Below are positions 35,196 to 44,591 of a stretch of 64,000 nt of DNA, in pieces; the stretch's first letter is position 1, and the number at the start of each line of letters is the position of its first letter. The stretch comes from Candidatus Nitrospira allomarina (GTDB lineage: Bacteria > Nitrospirota > Nitrospiria > Nitrospirales > UBA8639): positions 3,841,001 through 3,905,000 of the forward strand of contig NZ_CP116967.1 of NCBI RefSeq assembly GCF_032050975.1, given 5' to 3'. Under the pieces are notes generated by a model. It was not told the DNA's origin and did no database searches. It saw only the letters and a list, made by a program, of their open reading frames with translations. A program made the translations under genes and the position numbers.

Positions 35196-38186
35196 ATGAT
35201 CGCCCATGATTCATTAGAATCTGACATTCGGCGTATTGGACAGACATTAGCGAAAAATGCTCGCCACCATACTCCAGGATTTTGGGATCACCGCTGGTGG
35301 ACGTCACTTCTCTTAGACTGGGGAACCCGTGATGAACAGTTCAAGGTGCAGCTGTTTCGCTTTATTGACGTCCTTCCCTCCCTTCAGACGGACGCACAAT
35401 TTGTGCGTATCCTGAAGGAATACTTTCAAGACCTACCGTCTCTCCCCGGTCCCCTGAAGTGGGCACTTGGTCGGTTTTCAAACAATTCGCTTACAGCCCA
35501 AGTGGGCACACGGATATTGCGGCGCCAGTTTCTGAAAATGGCCTACACGTTTATGGCAGGGGAAACCGTCAACCACGCTATCCCCACGCTCACACAACTT
35601 TGGCATGCAGGAAGTGCGTGTTCGCTTGATTTGCTTGGAGAATCCACGGTCAGTGAGGAGGAGGCTGATCATTATCACACGCGATGCCTTCAGACGTTGA
35701 CCCAATTACATGAAGTCATCCCACAATGGAATCATCAACCTCTATTAGAAACCGATCATCTCGGCTCTCTTCCCAGAATCAATCTTTCCATCAAACTCTC
35801 CGCCTTATATTCGCAATTAGATCCGATTGATCCTGAGGGCAGTTATGCAGGCGTTGCCCCCCGCCTACGCTCGATCCTGGACCTTGCACAGGCCCTGCCG
35901 GCCTCTCTCACGTTTGACATGGAGCAGGCCGAATTGGAGCCGATCACTCTTGGGGTCTTTATGCGTGTATTTTCTGAACCGGCCTACCAACACTTTCCGC
36001 ATGCAAGCATTGCCATACAAGCCTACCTCAAACACAGTAACGACACGTTCGATACTCTTCTAGCATGGGGAAAACAGCGAAATACTCCATTTGGTATTCG
36101 CCTCGTCAAAGGCGCCTACTGGGACTCTGAAGTTATTCGCTATCAACAACAAGGTTGGCCCATCCCCGTCTATCTAAAGAAAACGGACACCGATGCGAAC
36201 TACGAATACCTTGCTCACCGGATTCTGGAACATCGAGCCTTCATTCGCCCGGCTTTTGGCTCGCACAATATTCGAACATTAGCCATGGTCCGGGCGATGG
36301 GAGACTCGCTTCATCTCCCGCCGGGAACGTTTGAATATCAGATGTTGTATGGCATGGCCGAGCCTCTACGTGATGCCGTGGTGGAACAAGGATTTCGACT
36401 TAGGGTCTACGCCCCCATTGGGGAACTTCTCCCTGGTATGGCCTATCTCGTACGTCGCTTATTGGAAAATACCTCCAATGAAAGCTTCATTCGACGCCAA
36501 TATGAAACTGCCGAGTCACTTGATCATCTGTTATTGTCTCCCTCGAACGGGGACAGGAATGGAGAGGAGGCGATATCTCTGGAAATTCAGTCGGAAGCCA
36601 CATTACTTGATGAAAACAATCCTGACAGATTCGTCAACGAACCACATTCGGATTTTTCTCAACAGAACGTACAACGAGATTTCTCTCTCGGCCTTGCACA
36701 CATCGCCCCTCTCCTGGGACAGATCCATTCCTACCCCCTTCCGACCCCCATGCCCTGGCTTGGGCCAGAACTGATCTCGACTAATCCCAGTTTTCCTGAC
36801 CAAATTATTGCCAAATTTCCAACTCTATCTCCTGAACAAATTGATTCCATTGTCCAGCGCGCCCACGCCCATATGAGCACCTGGGGAAAAATCCCTTCGC
36901 GCACCCGTGCGCGGATTTTATTTCATGCAGCCGAGCTGATGCGACAACGCAGGTCTGAATTAGCCGCTTGGGAAATATTGGAAACCGGTAAGCCATGGCG
37001 GGAAGCCGATGCGGACGTCGCTGAAGCCATCGATTTCCTGGAATTTTATGGACGGGAAATGATTCGTCTGGGCATTCCGGAGCGGCTAGGAACAGAGCCA
37101 GGAGAACACAATCAACGGATTTTCCAACCACGAGGGTTGGCCGTGGTGATTTCGCCGTGGAATTTTTCGTTAGCCATCCCCACCGGTCTTGTTTCGGCGG
37201 CCTTAGTCGCTGGAAATGTTGTTCTATTTAAACCATCCGAGCGCTCACCGATGATGGGGTATCACCTCTTCATGCTGCTCAGGGAAGCAGGGTTACCTGA
37301 AGGCGCCTTGCAGTTTCTGCCCGGTGGACCTGACGTGGGACAGGCCCTTGTCAAACACCCCAAGGTCCACCTCATCGCCTTTACAGGATCACAAACCGTC
37401 GGATTGAATATTATTCAAGAGGCCAGTCACGTGTCGGCTGGGCAAAGACATATCAAACATGTCATTGCCGAAATGGGCGGAAAAAATGCCATTATTGTTG
37501 ATGAAACGGCCGATTTGGATGAAGCCGTGGTGGGAGCGTTAGCCAGTGCAACAGGCTACCAAGGACAAAAATGCTCCGCCTGTTCTAGAATTCTTATCTT
37601 AAAGGAGGTGTTTCCCCAATTTCTTGAAAGGCTTAAACAGGCGGCTTTAAGCATTCCGATTGGTCCACCGGAACACCCTGGGAACCGTATGGGACCGCTT
37701 ATTGATCGAAGGGCCTTGGAACGAGTTCGGCACTTTGTGGACCTTGGGAAAACGGAAGGCACCTGCATTCTTGATCGCCAACTCGAGGGACCTGGGTATT
37801 TTCAAGGGCCGGTGATACTGGCAAATCTGCCACCTTCCCACCCGGTCGTTCAGGAAGAAATATTCGGCCCGGTTATGGTTGTATTAAAGGTTTCCACAAT
37901 TTCGGAGGCATTGGAATTAGCCAATGATTCCCCTTATGCCCTGACTGGAGGGATATTCTCACGCAGTCCTGCCAATATTCAACTGGCTCGTGACACATTT
38001 GATGTAGGGAATTTGTATATTAACCGACCGATTACCGGATCATTAGTGAGCAGGCAACCCTTTGGAGGGCATCGGTTATCAGGAATCGGCCGGAAGGCCG
38101 GAGGAAGCGGGTATCTTGAGCAATTCATGGTGGAAAAGGTGATTACGGAAAACACGCTTCGCCGTGGCTTCGCTCCGACTCAATAA
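35196..38186 (+). CDS. putA: Bifunctional proline dehydrogenase / L-glutamate-gamma-semialdehyde dehydrogenase
   Basis: Oxidises proline to glutamate in two steps within one 996-residue protein. The FAD-dependent proline dehydrogenase barrel covers about 130-440, with RLVKGAYWDSEVIRYQQQGWP (in two parts) and the FGSHNIRT segment. The NAD-dependent aldehyde dehydrogenase covers about 510-985, with FTGSQTVG, the general-base EMGGKN and the nucleophile Cys in GYQGQKCSA. The N-terminal ribbon-helix-helix of trifunctional PutA is absent, so it should not repress its own gene. ATG 35196 follows AGGAGGG. Its last 108 bases overlap, tail to tail, the minus-strand gene at 38079. Confidence 0.95.
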   Translation: MIAHDSLESDIRRIGQTLAKNARHHTPGFWDHRWWTSLLLDWGTRDEQFKVQLFRFIDVLPSLQTDAQFVRILKEYFQDLPSLPGPLKWALGRFSNNSLTAQVGTRILRRQFLKMAYTFMAGETVNHAIPTLTQLWHAGSACSLDLLGESTVSEEEADHYHTRCLQTLTQLHEVIPQWNHQPLLETDHLGSLPRINLSIKLSALYSQLDPIDPEGSYAGVAPRLRSILDLAQALPASLTFDMEQAELEPITLGVFMRVFSEPAYQHFPHASIAIQAYLKHSNDTFDTLLAWGKQRNTPFGIRLVKGAYWDSEVIRYQQQGWPIPVYLKKTDTDANYEYLAHRILEHRAFIRPAFGSHNIRTLAMVRAMGDSLHLPPGTFEYQMLYGMAEPLRDAVVEQGFRLRVYAPIGELLPGMAYLVRRLLENTSNESFIRRQYETAESLDHLLLSPSNGDRNGEEAISLEIQSEATLLDENNPDRFVNEPHSDFSQQNVQRDFSLGLAHIAPLLGQIHSYPLPTPMPWLGPELISTNPSFPDQIIAKFPTLSPEQIDSIVQRAHAHMSTWGKIPSRTRARILFHAAELMRQRRSELAAWEILETGKPWREADADVAEAIDFLEFYGREMIRLGIPERLGTEPGEHNQRIFQPRGLAVVISPWNFSLAIPTGLVSAALVAGNVVLFKPSERSPMMGYHLFMLLREAGLPEGALQFLPGGPDVGQALVKHPKVHLIAFTGSQTVGLNIIQEASHVSAGQRHIKHVIAEMGGKNAIIVDETADLDEAVVGALASATGYQGQKCSACSRILILKEVFPQFLERLKQAALSIPIGPPEHPGNRMGPLIDRRALERVRHFVDLGKTEGTCILDRQLEGPGYFQGPVILANLPPSHPVVQEEIFGPVMVVLKVSTISEALELANDSPYALTGGIFSRSPANIQLARDTFDVGNLYINRPITGSLVSRQPFGGHRLSGIGRKAGGSGYLEQFMVEKVITENTLRRGFAPTQ

Positions 38187-38993
38187 GGCGACATCAGATG
38201 CCACGGTCACCTTTTCTAATTCCTCAATCACTTCGACCATGCGTTCATTCTGACTACGAATGGAAGGAATGGTTTGGCGTTCAATGTATTTGAGCAATCC
38301 CACTCCTCGAGCAAACCAGGCTGTCATCGTATCCGTTCCTTGAATCGACTCCCCGCTCTCAGACAAGTGAACCTTCATGATCATTTTGGCTTCAAGACGA
38401 ATGGCTTCCTGATATATGCCAGCCGGTACGACCACAGTATCCTGCCCCTGAACAGACACGGTTGCCACAATATCCACCGTTTCTTTTTCTCCATCACGAT
38501 CCACATCCATGCCAAAATCCAACCCGGTCCGGTGAAATTGCTCAAAAGAACTGGGTACCTCTAAGGGAAATCGAACGATTTGATAGGGCACCAGTTGGCG
38601 CTCCAACGTCGTGCCGGGTTTCGATCCATAATATCGGATCCCTGCAACATCCCGGAAATAATAACTATCCGACGGCCCTTGATTCCCAGGATTGGTATCG
38701 TTGAAAACGGTGACCTTCACTCCTTCTAGGATTTCGGTCCCTATAACTTTTGAAACATTCGTAAACCGTGAATTCTCATTCTTAATCTGGACCATGCCCC
38801 CTTCGATCATCGTGCCCTGATACACCCATTCATTCCCTACCTGATCAGGAAAATACTCATGACTGTTATCTATTACAATTTTCGTGGAATCAGCGGAATA
38901 GACCGTGCCTGGGAGAAACACCAGGGAAAGGCCAAGTACAACCAAGGTTCCAGTTGTGGACAAAATTCCACGCGATGTAAATGAATTTTTCAT
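38079..38993 (-). CDS. Exported protein of unknown function
   Basis: About 304 residues with a signal peptide (ILSTTGTLVVLGLSLVFLPG, cleaved near SADS). The mature part begins with an acidic DNSHEYFPDQVGNEWVYQG and continues as a beta-rich domain with GIRYYG, VVVPAGIYQEAIRLEAKM and WFARGVGLLKYIE. This pattern recurs in many bacterial periplasmic or surface proteins of unknown role. The last 36 residues are encoded antisense to the end of putA, which may indicate a stop lost and a readthrough tail. The start at 38993 is chosen for the signal peptide; 39020 is possible. Confidence 0.7.
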   Translation of the reverse strand: MKNSFTSRGILSTTGTLVVLGLSLVFLPGTVYSADSTKIVIDNSHEYFPDQVGNEWVYQGTMIEGGMVQIKNENSRFTNVSKVIGTEILEGVKVTVFNDTNPGNQGPSDSYYFRDVAGIRYYGSKPGTTLERQLVPYQIVRFPLEVPSSFEQFHRTGLDFGMDVDRDGEKETVDIVATVSVQGQDTVVVPAGIYQEAIRLEAKMIMKVHLSESGESIQGTDTMTAWFARGVGLLKYIERQTIPSIRSQNERMVEVIEELEKVTVASDVALLSRSEATAKRVFRNHLFHHELLKIPASSGLPADS

Positions 38994-39273
38994 AGGCAGA
39001 AAGTGATGTGAACCTACCATAGGATCATTAAAACCGGCAAGACATCAACCAAGATCAACCTATCCAGGCCGCATTCATCGTGAAAACCCCCAATTTTGCT
39101 TGACAGACTGTGCAATGATTGACAATTTCTCTTCCCTATGCAGTACTAGAAACCAAGGAGACCCAATGGCAATCAATGCAGAACGATCCCAAGTCAGTCC
39201 AATACCACCCCCTCATCTCGCTTCTACACTTTTTGTATGATGTGGCGGGAATGACACGTGGGGGCGCCCAGAT

Positions 39274-40035
39274 ATGAACGAACCTTTTTGCCAAACACCT
39301 GAGGACAAGGTGAGTACCCGTTCGAACGTCATGGTGTTTGGCGGATCCGGAATTATCGGTGGAGCCATTGCGAGGGTGTTCGGACGCCAGGGTTGGAGAG
39401 TAGGTCTTCATTACCATCAACATCAAACTGTCGCAAAAGAAACCGCCGCCGTGATCACGAAGGCCGGAGGGGAAAGTTATCTGTATCAAGCCGACGTCAC
39501 CAACAGCTCGCAAATTCAGACTATTCTTCAGGAATTCATCCAATCCCATCATTCTCTGAATGTCATGGTGTGGGCCGTGGGGATGGGCCCTTCGAAGCTC
39601 CTAGTCAAAACCTCCCCTGAGGACTGGACCAGGATTCTTCATACCAACCTGACCGGTGCCTATACCGTACTTAAAGCCATGGCCCCCGTCTTTGAACAAC
39701 AAAATAATGGGTCCGTCATTTTGGTAGGCTCTCTTTCTGGTGAACAAGGCGTAGCAGGACAAGCCGCCTACGCGGCGTCTAAGGCAGGACTGGTTGGATT
39801 GATGCACACAGTGGCAAAGGAGTGGGGGCCCTTCAATATTCGAGTGAATATGGTATTCCCAGGCTGGCACCTCTCACCCATATCAAAACCGGGATGGCAT
39901 GCGGCCATGGAGCTCCGCAACCACACGCTCCACAGAACTCCTTCTCTACAAAATGTGGCCACGTCTATCTATCACATGGCCCTATCGCCTGATACGTCTG
40001 GACAAATATGGAATCTGGACAGCCGGACTTGGTAA
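39274..40035 (+). CDS. Short-chain dehydrogenase/reductase (FabG-like)
   Basis: A 253-residue NAD(P)-dependent oxidoreductase. The cofactor-binding VFGGSGIIGGAIA is at residues 22-34 and the catalytic YAASKAG near 168, with the active Ser in VGSLSGEQG. The length and pattern fit FabG-type 3-oxoacyl-ACP reductases. The C-terminus ends QIWNLDSRTW. It lies 30 bases before bioD on the same strand, so a role in making the pimeloyl precursor of biotin is worth considering, though this is only context. Confidence 0.85.
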   Translation: MNEPFCQTPEDKVSTRSNVMVFGGSGIIGGAIARVFGRQGWRVGLHYHQHQTVAKETAAVITKAGGESYLYQADVTNSSQIQTILQEFIQSHHSLNVMVWAVGMGPSKLLVKTSPEDWTRILHTNLTGAYTVLKAMAPVFEQQNNGSVILVGSLSGEQGVAGQAAYAASKAGLVGLMHTVAKEWGPFNIRVNMVFPGWHLSPISKPGWHAAMELRNHTLHRTPSLQNVATSIYHMALSPDTSGQIWNLDSRTW

Positions 40036-40065
40036 TTCTTTCCATTCGTCAACCTTTCCGTAACC

Positions 40066-40812
40066 ATGAGCACTCACCCTGACCATCTCGCCATATTCAT
40101 AACCGCGACCGACACCGGGGTCGGAAAAACAACTATCACGGCGTCTCTGGTTCTGGGGTTGAAAAAACAAGGGTATCAAGTGGGTGTCATGAAGCCGGTC
40201 GAAACCGGTATCGATCCCCAACAGACAGAAACTTCCGATACAGTCCGTCTTCAAAGTCTACTCTCCCCTCCTCCTCCCTTCGCGTCAATCTGTCTCTATG
40301 CCTTTCCTCAGCCCATTGCACCGTTAACTTGCGCGCGCGAGACTGGAACAACCATTGAGCTTGCGCGTATTGCCACCGCCTTTCATCTCCTCAGACAACA
40401 GCACCCGGTGTGTCTCGTGGAAGGGGCTGGAGGCTTACTTACTCCACTCTCACCAACGCACACCATACGAGACCTGATCGCGACTCTGAATCTTCCCGCT
40501 CTCGTAGTCGGCCGGACAAGCCTGGGCAGCGTGAACCATATGCTCCTGACTTTGGAAGCATTGAAGGGTGCCGGGATTAAGCCGTGTGGAATCGTCCTGA
40601 ATGATCCCCTGTCTACAACTCAAACCGAGAGGTTCATTCAGCAGCGCACCTCCACGATTCGTCTGATTCAAGAATGGTCGGAAGTGCCGGTATTTGGCCC
40701 CTTGGAGTTTCAAAAAACCATGCAGAGGGATTGGCGAATGGGAGTGGAAACCCTAGCCGAGCATCCTGAAATGCAACGGTTGGCCAGGCATATTATTGAA
40801 ACTCAGCCATAA
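40066..40812 (+). CDS. bioD: ATP-dependent dethiobiotin synthetase
   Basis: Closes the ureido ring of dethiobiotin from diaminopelargonate, CO2 and ATP, the penultimate step of biotin synthesis. The P-loop is TATDTGVGKTTITA at residues 14-27. VMKPVETG near 45 and VEGAGGLLTPLS near 125 are family signatures. The 248-residue length is typical. The 3' end overlaps the end of thiE by 20 bases on the opposite strand. Biotin supply links it in function to the accB-accC genes nearby. Confidence 0.93.
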   Translation: MSTHPDHLAIFITATDTGVGKTTITASLVLGLKKQGYQVGVMKPVETGIDPQQTETSDTVRLQSLLSPPPPFASICLYAFPQPIAPLTCARETGTTIELARIATAFHLLRQQHPVCLVEGAGGLLTPLSPTHTIRDLIATLNLPALVVGRTSLGSVNHMLLTLEALKGAGIKPCGIVLNDPLSTTQTERFIQQRTSTIRLIQEWSEVPVFGPLEFQKTMQRDWRMGVETLAEHPEMQRLARHIIETQP

Positions 40813-41446
40813 ACTGCGCCAGGACCCTAGGCCGATCAACCGCATCGAGTATGGCCGAAGCCACCGCCACGCCATTGGCCCCCGCGCCTTGGAGTGCCGG
40901 AACGGAACCGGGAACAATCCCACCAATGGCAATGATGGGAAGAGCGGTCAGGCTTCGAACACCAGCCAGTCCTTGAATACCAACGACCGGCTCATGATTC
41001 GCTTTGGTTCTCGTTGAAAAAATAGGGCCGAACCCTAAATAATCCGCACCTTCTTCAGTAGCCAATCGCACCTGTTCAGGACTGTGTGTCGAAACCCCAA
41101 TCAACATTTTCTGTCCAACGACTTTCCGCGCAAGATGCAGGGGAAGGTCGCCCTGACCAAGGTGTACACCATCGGCCTCGAGAGCTAACGCCAAATCACA
41201 GCGATCATTCACAATAAACGTCATGCCCCTTTCTGCCGCCACCTTTCGAAGGGCAAGGGCCGCTTCATAGGCCTGTTTCATCGATCCGGTTTTATTGCGA
41301 TATTGCACCAACTTGACCCCAGCTTCGCCAGCCTGTTGAAGGACCTCCAGCAATGAACATCTCGAGGCCCAGTGGTCATCCACAATGAGATAGAATCGTG
41401 AAAAAATATCAGGAGGAAAAATGCGCGGAGTATGAACTGCGGTCAT
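40793..41446 (-). CDS. thiE: Thiamine phosphate synthase
   Basis: Joins the pyrimidine and thiazole halves of thiamine phosphate. The 217-residue barrel protein shows [31 protein letters not shown] (in two parts), [21 protein letters not shown] and PIIAIGGI, all family hallmarks. The start overlaps the accC stop by four bases, so it is translationally coupled to the acetyl-CoA carboxylase genes. No TPP riboswitch is visible before it. Confidence 0.93.
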   Translation of the reverse strand: MTAVHTPRIFPPDIFSRFYLIVDDHWASRCSLLEVLQQAGEAGVKLVQYRNKTGSMKQAYEAALALRKVAAERGMTFIVNDRCDLALALEADGVHLGQGDLPLHLARKVVGQKMLIGVSTHSPEQVRLATEEGADYLGFGPIFSTRTKANHEPVVGIQGLAGVRSLTALPIIAIGGIVPGSVPALQGAGANGVAVASAILDAVDRPRVLAQFMAEFQ

Positions 41447-42792
41447 GGGGACTGTAAAGCAACAAGCCGGTCCAAAAATCGAGTCGACACTGGACCCTTC
41501 TGGAAATCAGGATGATCAAGAATCCGTCGATGGAGAGGAATGCTGGTTTTAATTCCGTCAATTACAAATTCATCCAACGCGCGTCTGGTTCGAGCTATGG
41601 CTTCATTTCGATCTCGCCCAAAAGCAATAAGCTTCGCAATCATCGAGTCATAATAGGGATGGACAATACCGGTTGTATCCATGGCCGTATCGACGCGTAT
41701 TCCTGGTCCACCTGGGGGACAAAATTTTGTGATGGGTCCGGGGCTAGGGGTAAATCGGTCCGGACATTCGGCATTGATTCGGCATTCGATGGCATGTCCG
41801 GTCAATTGAATATCCTTTTGTCGGTAGGACAGTTCCTCACCGGCGGCAATGCGAATTTGCTCCTTAATCAGATCAACTCCCGTCACCATTTCGGTGACCG
41901 GATGCTCAACTTGAATTCGCGTATTGACTTCCATGAAATAAAACTTTCCACTTTGATCCATGAGAAATTCAACAGTTCCGGCGTTTCGATATTTCACGGA
42001 TTTGATGGCTTCGACAGCAACCTGTCCCATTTTTCGTCGCAACGTGTCGTCCAACGCTGGAGAGGGGGATTCCTCCAACACCTTTTGATAGCGCCGCTGT
42101 ATGGAACAATCTCGTTCATGAAAATGCACAACATGCCCATGGTTATCCGCCATAATCTGAAATTCAATGTGTCGTGGATCTTCAAAAAAACGCTCGAGAT
42201 ACACGCCCCCGTGACCAAAGGCTGTTTGCGCTTCTAATTGGGCGGACTCGATCGCCTGGGTCAACTCTTCTTCATGCCAGACCACCCGCATGCCACGCCC
42301 TCCGCCACCGGCTGAGGCTTTCACAATGACCGGAAACCCAAGCTTTTTGGCAATAGCGACGCACGTTTTGGAATCGTCAATTTCACCATCGCTCCCGGGC
42401 AATACAGGGATCCCCCGCTTCTTCATGTGGGCCCGGGCTTTTGATTTATCGCTGAGTAAGGCAATATGCTCTGAGGTGGGCCCAATAAAGGTAATCCCAA
42501 TCGATTCGCAGACTTCCGCAAAATGCGCATTTTCAGCCAAAAACCCGTACCCTGGGTGAATCGCATCCACTCCGGTAATCTCCGCGGCACTCAATACATT
42601 CGGGATATTCCGGTAGCTCAGTCCACCTTCGGCAGGTCCGACGCATACATGCTCGTCTGCATAACGGACATGGAGTGATTGGGCATCAACGTCGGAATGG
42701 ATCGCAACAGTGCGAATGCCCAACTCCCGGCACGCTCGATTCACCCGCAGGGCAATTTCTCCACGATTGGCAATCAATATTTTTTTAAACAC
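41443..42792 (-). CDS. accC: Biotin carboxylase subunit of acetyl-CoA carboxylase
   Basis: Carboxylates biotin on AccB using ATP and bicarbonate, the first step of fatty acid synthesis. The 449-residue protein opens [14 protein letters not shown]. It has the ATP-grasp glycine loop [11 protein letters not shown] near 165 and the catalytic segment [15 protein letters not shown] near 290. It starts with GTG. Together with accB, 92 bases upstream, and thiE downstream, it forms one operon. Confidence 0.96.
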   Translation of the reverse strand: MFKKILIANRGEIALRVNRACRELGIRTVAIHSDVDAQSLHVRYADEHVCVGPAEGGLSYRNIPNVLSAAEITGVDAIHPGYGFLAENAHFAEVCESIGITFIGPTSEHIALLSDKSKARAHMKKRGIPVLPGSDGEIDDSKTCVAIAKKLGFPVIVKASAGGGGRGMRVVWHEEELTQAIESAQLEAQTAFGHGGVYLERFFEDPRHIEFQIMADNHGHVVHFHERDCSIQRRYQKVLEESPSPALDDTLRRKMGQVAVEAIKSVKYRNAGTVEFLMDQSGKFYFMEVNTRIQVEHPVTEMVTGVDLIKEQIRIAAGEELSYRQKDIQLTGHAIECRINAECPDRFTPSPGPITKFCPPGGPGIRVDTAMDTTGIVHPYYDSMIAKLIAFGRDRNEAIARTRRALDEFVIDGIKTSIPLHRRILDHPDFQKGPVSTRFLDRLVALQSP

Positions 42793-42883
42793 GTCGTATC
42801 CTTAGATAAAAAGACTCGAGGGAAGCATCTTATTCTTCAAGAGAAACGGACTTTTCGCATTCCCCTTCAGAAAAAACCAGAGT

Positions 42884-43348
42884 TCAAGACCCGGACAATG
42901 GATCAATTAAATAGAGTGGTTGGCCGAACTCAACGGGAGTCGTGCTTTCTACGAGAATTTTTACAACTTTTCCATCGGTTTCTGCCTCAATTTCATTCAT
43001 CAGTTTCATGGCTTCGACAATACAGAGCACCTGCCCTTTTTTGACGATATCACCTTCCTCGACATAGGGATCCGTATCAGGAGAGGGGGAACGATAAAAG
43101 GTTCCCACAATGGGCGAGGTCACAGTCAAGAAATGTGCGGGTTCGGAGGAGAGGAGAGGAACCGGTTGGTCCTGGAAAGAACCAGCCTCTACGGTCCTTG
43201 ATACGTCTACCTGTTGGGAGGAAGCCGGCACATGATCCCGCCTAATGCGTATTCGCACACCTTTTTTTTCGAATTCCAACTCGGTCAGGTGGTACCGGTT
43301 TAACACTTCGACAAGGTCTTCGATTTCTCTTCTGGATGAATCAGCCAT
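42884..43348 (-). CDS. accB: Biotin carboxyl carrier protein of acetyl-CoA carboxylase
   Basis: A 154-residue carrier whose biotin is attached to the Lys of VEAMKLMNE, near residue 120. The C-terminal biotinyl domain (about 78-154) includes the thumb-containing [18 protein letters not shown]. The N-terminal 35 residues, rich in charge, contact AccC, and a flexible Ser/Val/Pro-rich linker joins them. The ribosome-binding site TAGGAG is five bases before the ATG. It is 42 bases after efp. Confidence 0.96.
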   Translation of the reverse strand: MADSSRREIEDLVEVLNRYHLTELEFEKKGVRIRIRRDHVPASSQQVDVSRTVEAGSFQDQPVPLLSSEPAHFLTVTSPIVGTFYRSPSPDTDPYVEEGDIVKKGQVLCIVEAMKLMNEIEAETDGKVVKILVESTTPVEFGQPLYLIDPLSGS

Positions 43349-43390
43349 AATCTCCTATTTCGTGTATATCTGAAGAACAGGAATTCCGGA

Positions 43391-43951
43391 TTACCGTGCC
43401 CGTTCTACATAGGTGCGCGTCCGCGTATCAATTTTAATAACTTCTCCGGATTCCAGATAGAGAGGAACTTTTACCGAGGCCCCGGTCTCGACAGTTGCCA
43501 ACTTAGTCCCACCGGATGCCGTATCTCCCCGGATACCGGGATCGGTTTCCACGACTTTTAACTCCATAAACACGGGCAACTCTACCGCGATCGGCTCATC
43601 ATGATACAGTAAAATTTTGACGACGGTATTTTCTTTGAGCAAATCGACGTTTTCGCCCAATTGGTTTTTAAGATAGGTAAACTGCTCAAAACTACTAATA
43701 TCCATAAACGCATATTCTTCCCCAGCGTTATAGAGAAACTGCATGTCGCATTCCTCAAGATTGGGTTCGTCGAATTTTTCTCCGGAACGAAATGTACGAT
43801 CAATAACATTCCCTGTTTTATAGCCCTTCAATTTTGTTCGAACAAAGGCTCCGCCTTTACCGGGTTTTACATGTTGAAATTCCACAATATAATAGGGTTG
43901 CCCATCAAGTTCCAAGCGAGCCCCATTTCGAAAATCTGCAGTCGTAATCAC
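43391..43951 (-). CDS. efp: Elongation factor P
   Basis: Relieves ribosome stalling at polyproline stretches. I start it at GTG 43951, giving 186 residues, the usual length; GAGGAG lies nine bases upstream and would fall inside the longer frame that begins at 43972. The modification loop is HVKPGKGGAF, with Lys32 at the tip. Domains II and III follow, ending in GEVIKIDTRTRTYVERA. The aroQ-efp-accB-accC order is common in bacteria. Confidence 0.95.
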   Translation of the reverse strand: MITTADFRNGARLELDGQPYYIVEFQHVKPGKGGAFVRTKLKGYKTGNVIDRTFRSGEKFDEPNLEECDMQFLYNAGEEYAFMDISSFEQFTYLKNQLGENVDLLKENTVVKILLYHDEPIAVELPVFMELKVVETDPGIRGDTASGGTKLATVETGASVKVPLYLESGEVIKIDTRTRTYVERAR

Positions 43952-43990
43952 GGCATCAAACTCCTCATACAATAAACGTGAACAGAAATG

Positions 43991-44443
43991 TTAGCGGTGT
44001 GCTGGGATAGTCCGCTGAAGTGCATCAACCAACGCTCTCAGTCCAAGCAGATAACTTTGTGGTCCAAATCCCGAGATTTGCCCAAGCGAAACCGGGGCAA
44101 GGTAGGACCGCCGACGAAAACTTTCCCGGCGATGGATATTCGATAGATGCACTTCGACCATAGGAATTCCCACGCCCACAACAGCATCTCGCAGGGCAAT
44201 ACTGGTATGGGTATAGGCAGCAGGATTAAACACCAACCCCTCAAATTGTGTGTTGGCCTCCTGGATCCAGGTGACCAATTCCCCTTCCAGATTGGATTGA
44301 CGGCTCTCGACCGAGACCCCTAAATCCATTCCCAATTTTTTCAGTGACGCATTCACCTCATCCAAGGTGATGGTTCCATAGAGATCCGGCTCGCGAGTTC
44401 CAAGTAAATTCAGATTAGGCCCATGTAATACCAAAATATTCAC
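43991..44443 (-). CDS. aroQ: Type II 3-dehydroquinate dehydratase
   Basis: Third step of the shikimate pathway. The 150-residue protein has [16 protein letters not shown] near its start, with the catalytic Tyr in LYG. It also has the QSNLEGELV segment, NPAAYTHTS, and [15 protein letters not shown] with the active-site His and Arg. The length is normal. It starts with GTG. It heads the aroQ-efp-accB-accC-thiE run. Confidence 0.95.
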   Translation of the reverse strand: MNILVLHGPNLNLLGTREPDLYGTITLDEVNASLKKLGMDLGVSVESRQSNLEGELVTWIQEANTQFEGLVFNPAAYTHTSIALRDAVVGVGIPMVEVHLSNIHRRESFRRRSYLAPVSLGQISGFGPQSYLLGLRALVDALQRTIPAHR

Positions 44444-44591
44444 TAGGTATTTTCCATAGATAAATGGCGTTGGCGAGGATTCAGAATATCTAGGACACAG
44501 ACATCGTTGGACTGGTGGAGTCTGGGAAAGACGGAATGCGTGAAATTCTAGCAGCGACGGACGAAGGGGTCAACGGAATTTGACGCACTTT

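Noticed and set aside
40793-41446. TPP riboswitch before thiE
   Set aside because: thiE starts inside the accC stop, leaving no leader, and no conserved THI-box sequence was seen.
41512-42237. 241-codon plus-strand frame inside accC
   Set aside because: Antisense shadow of a highly conserved biotin carboxylase.
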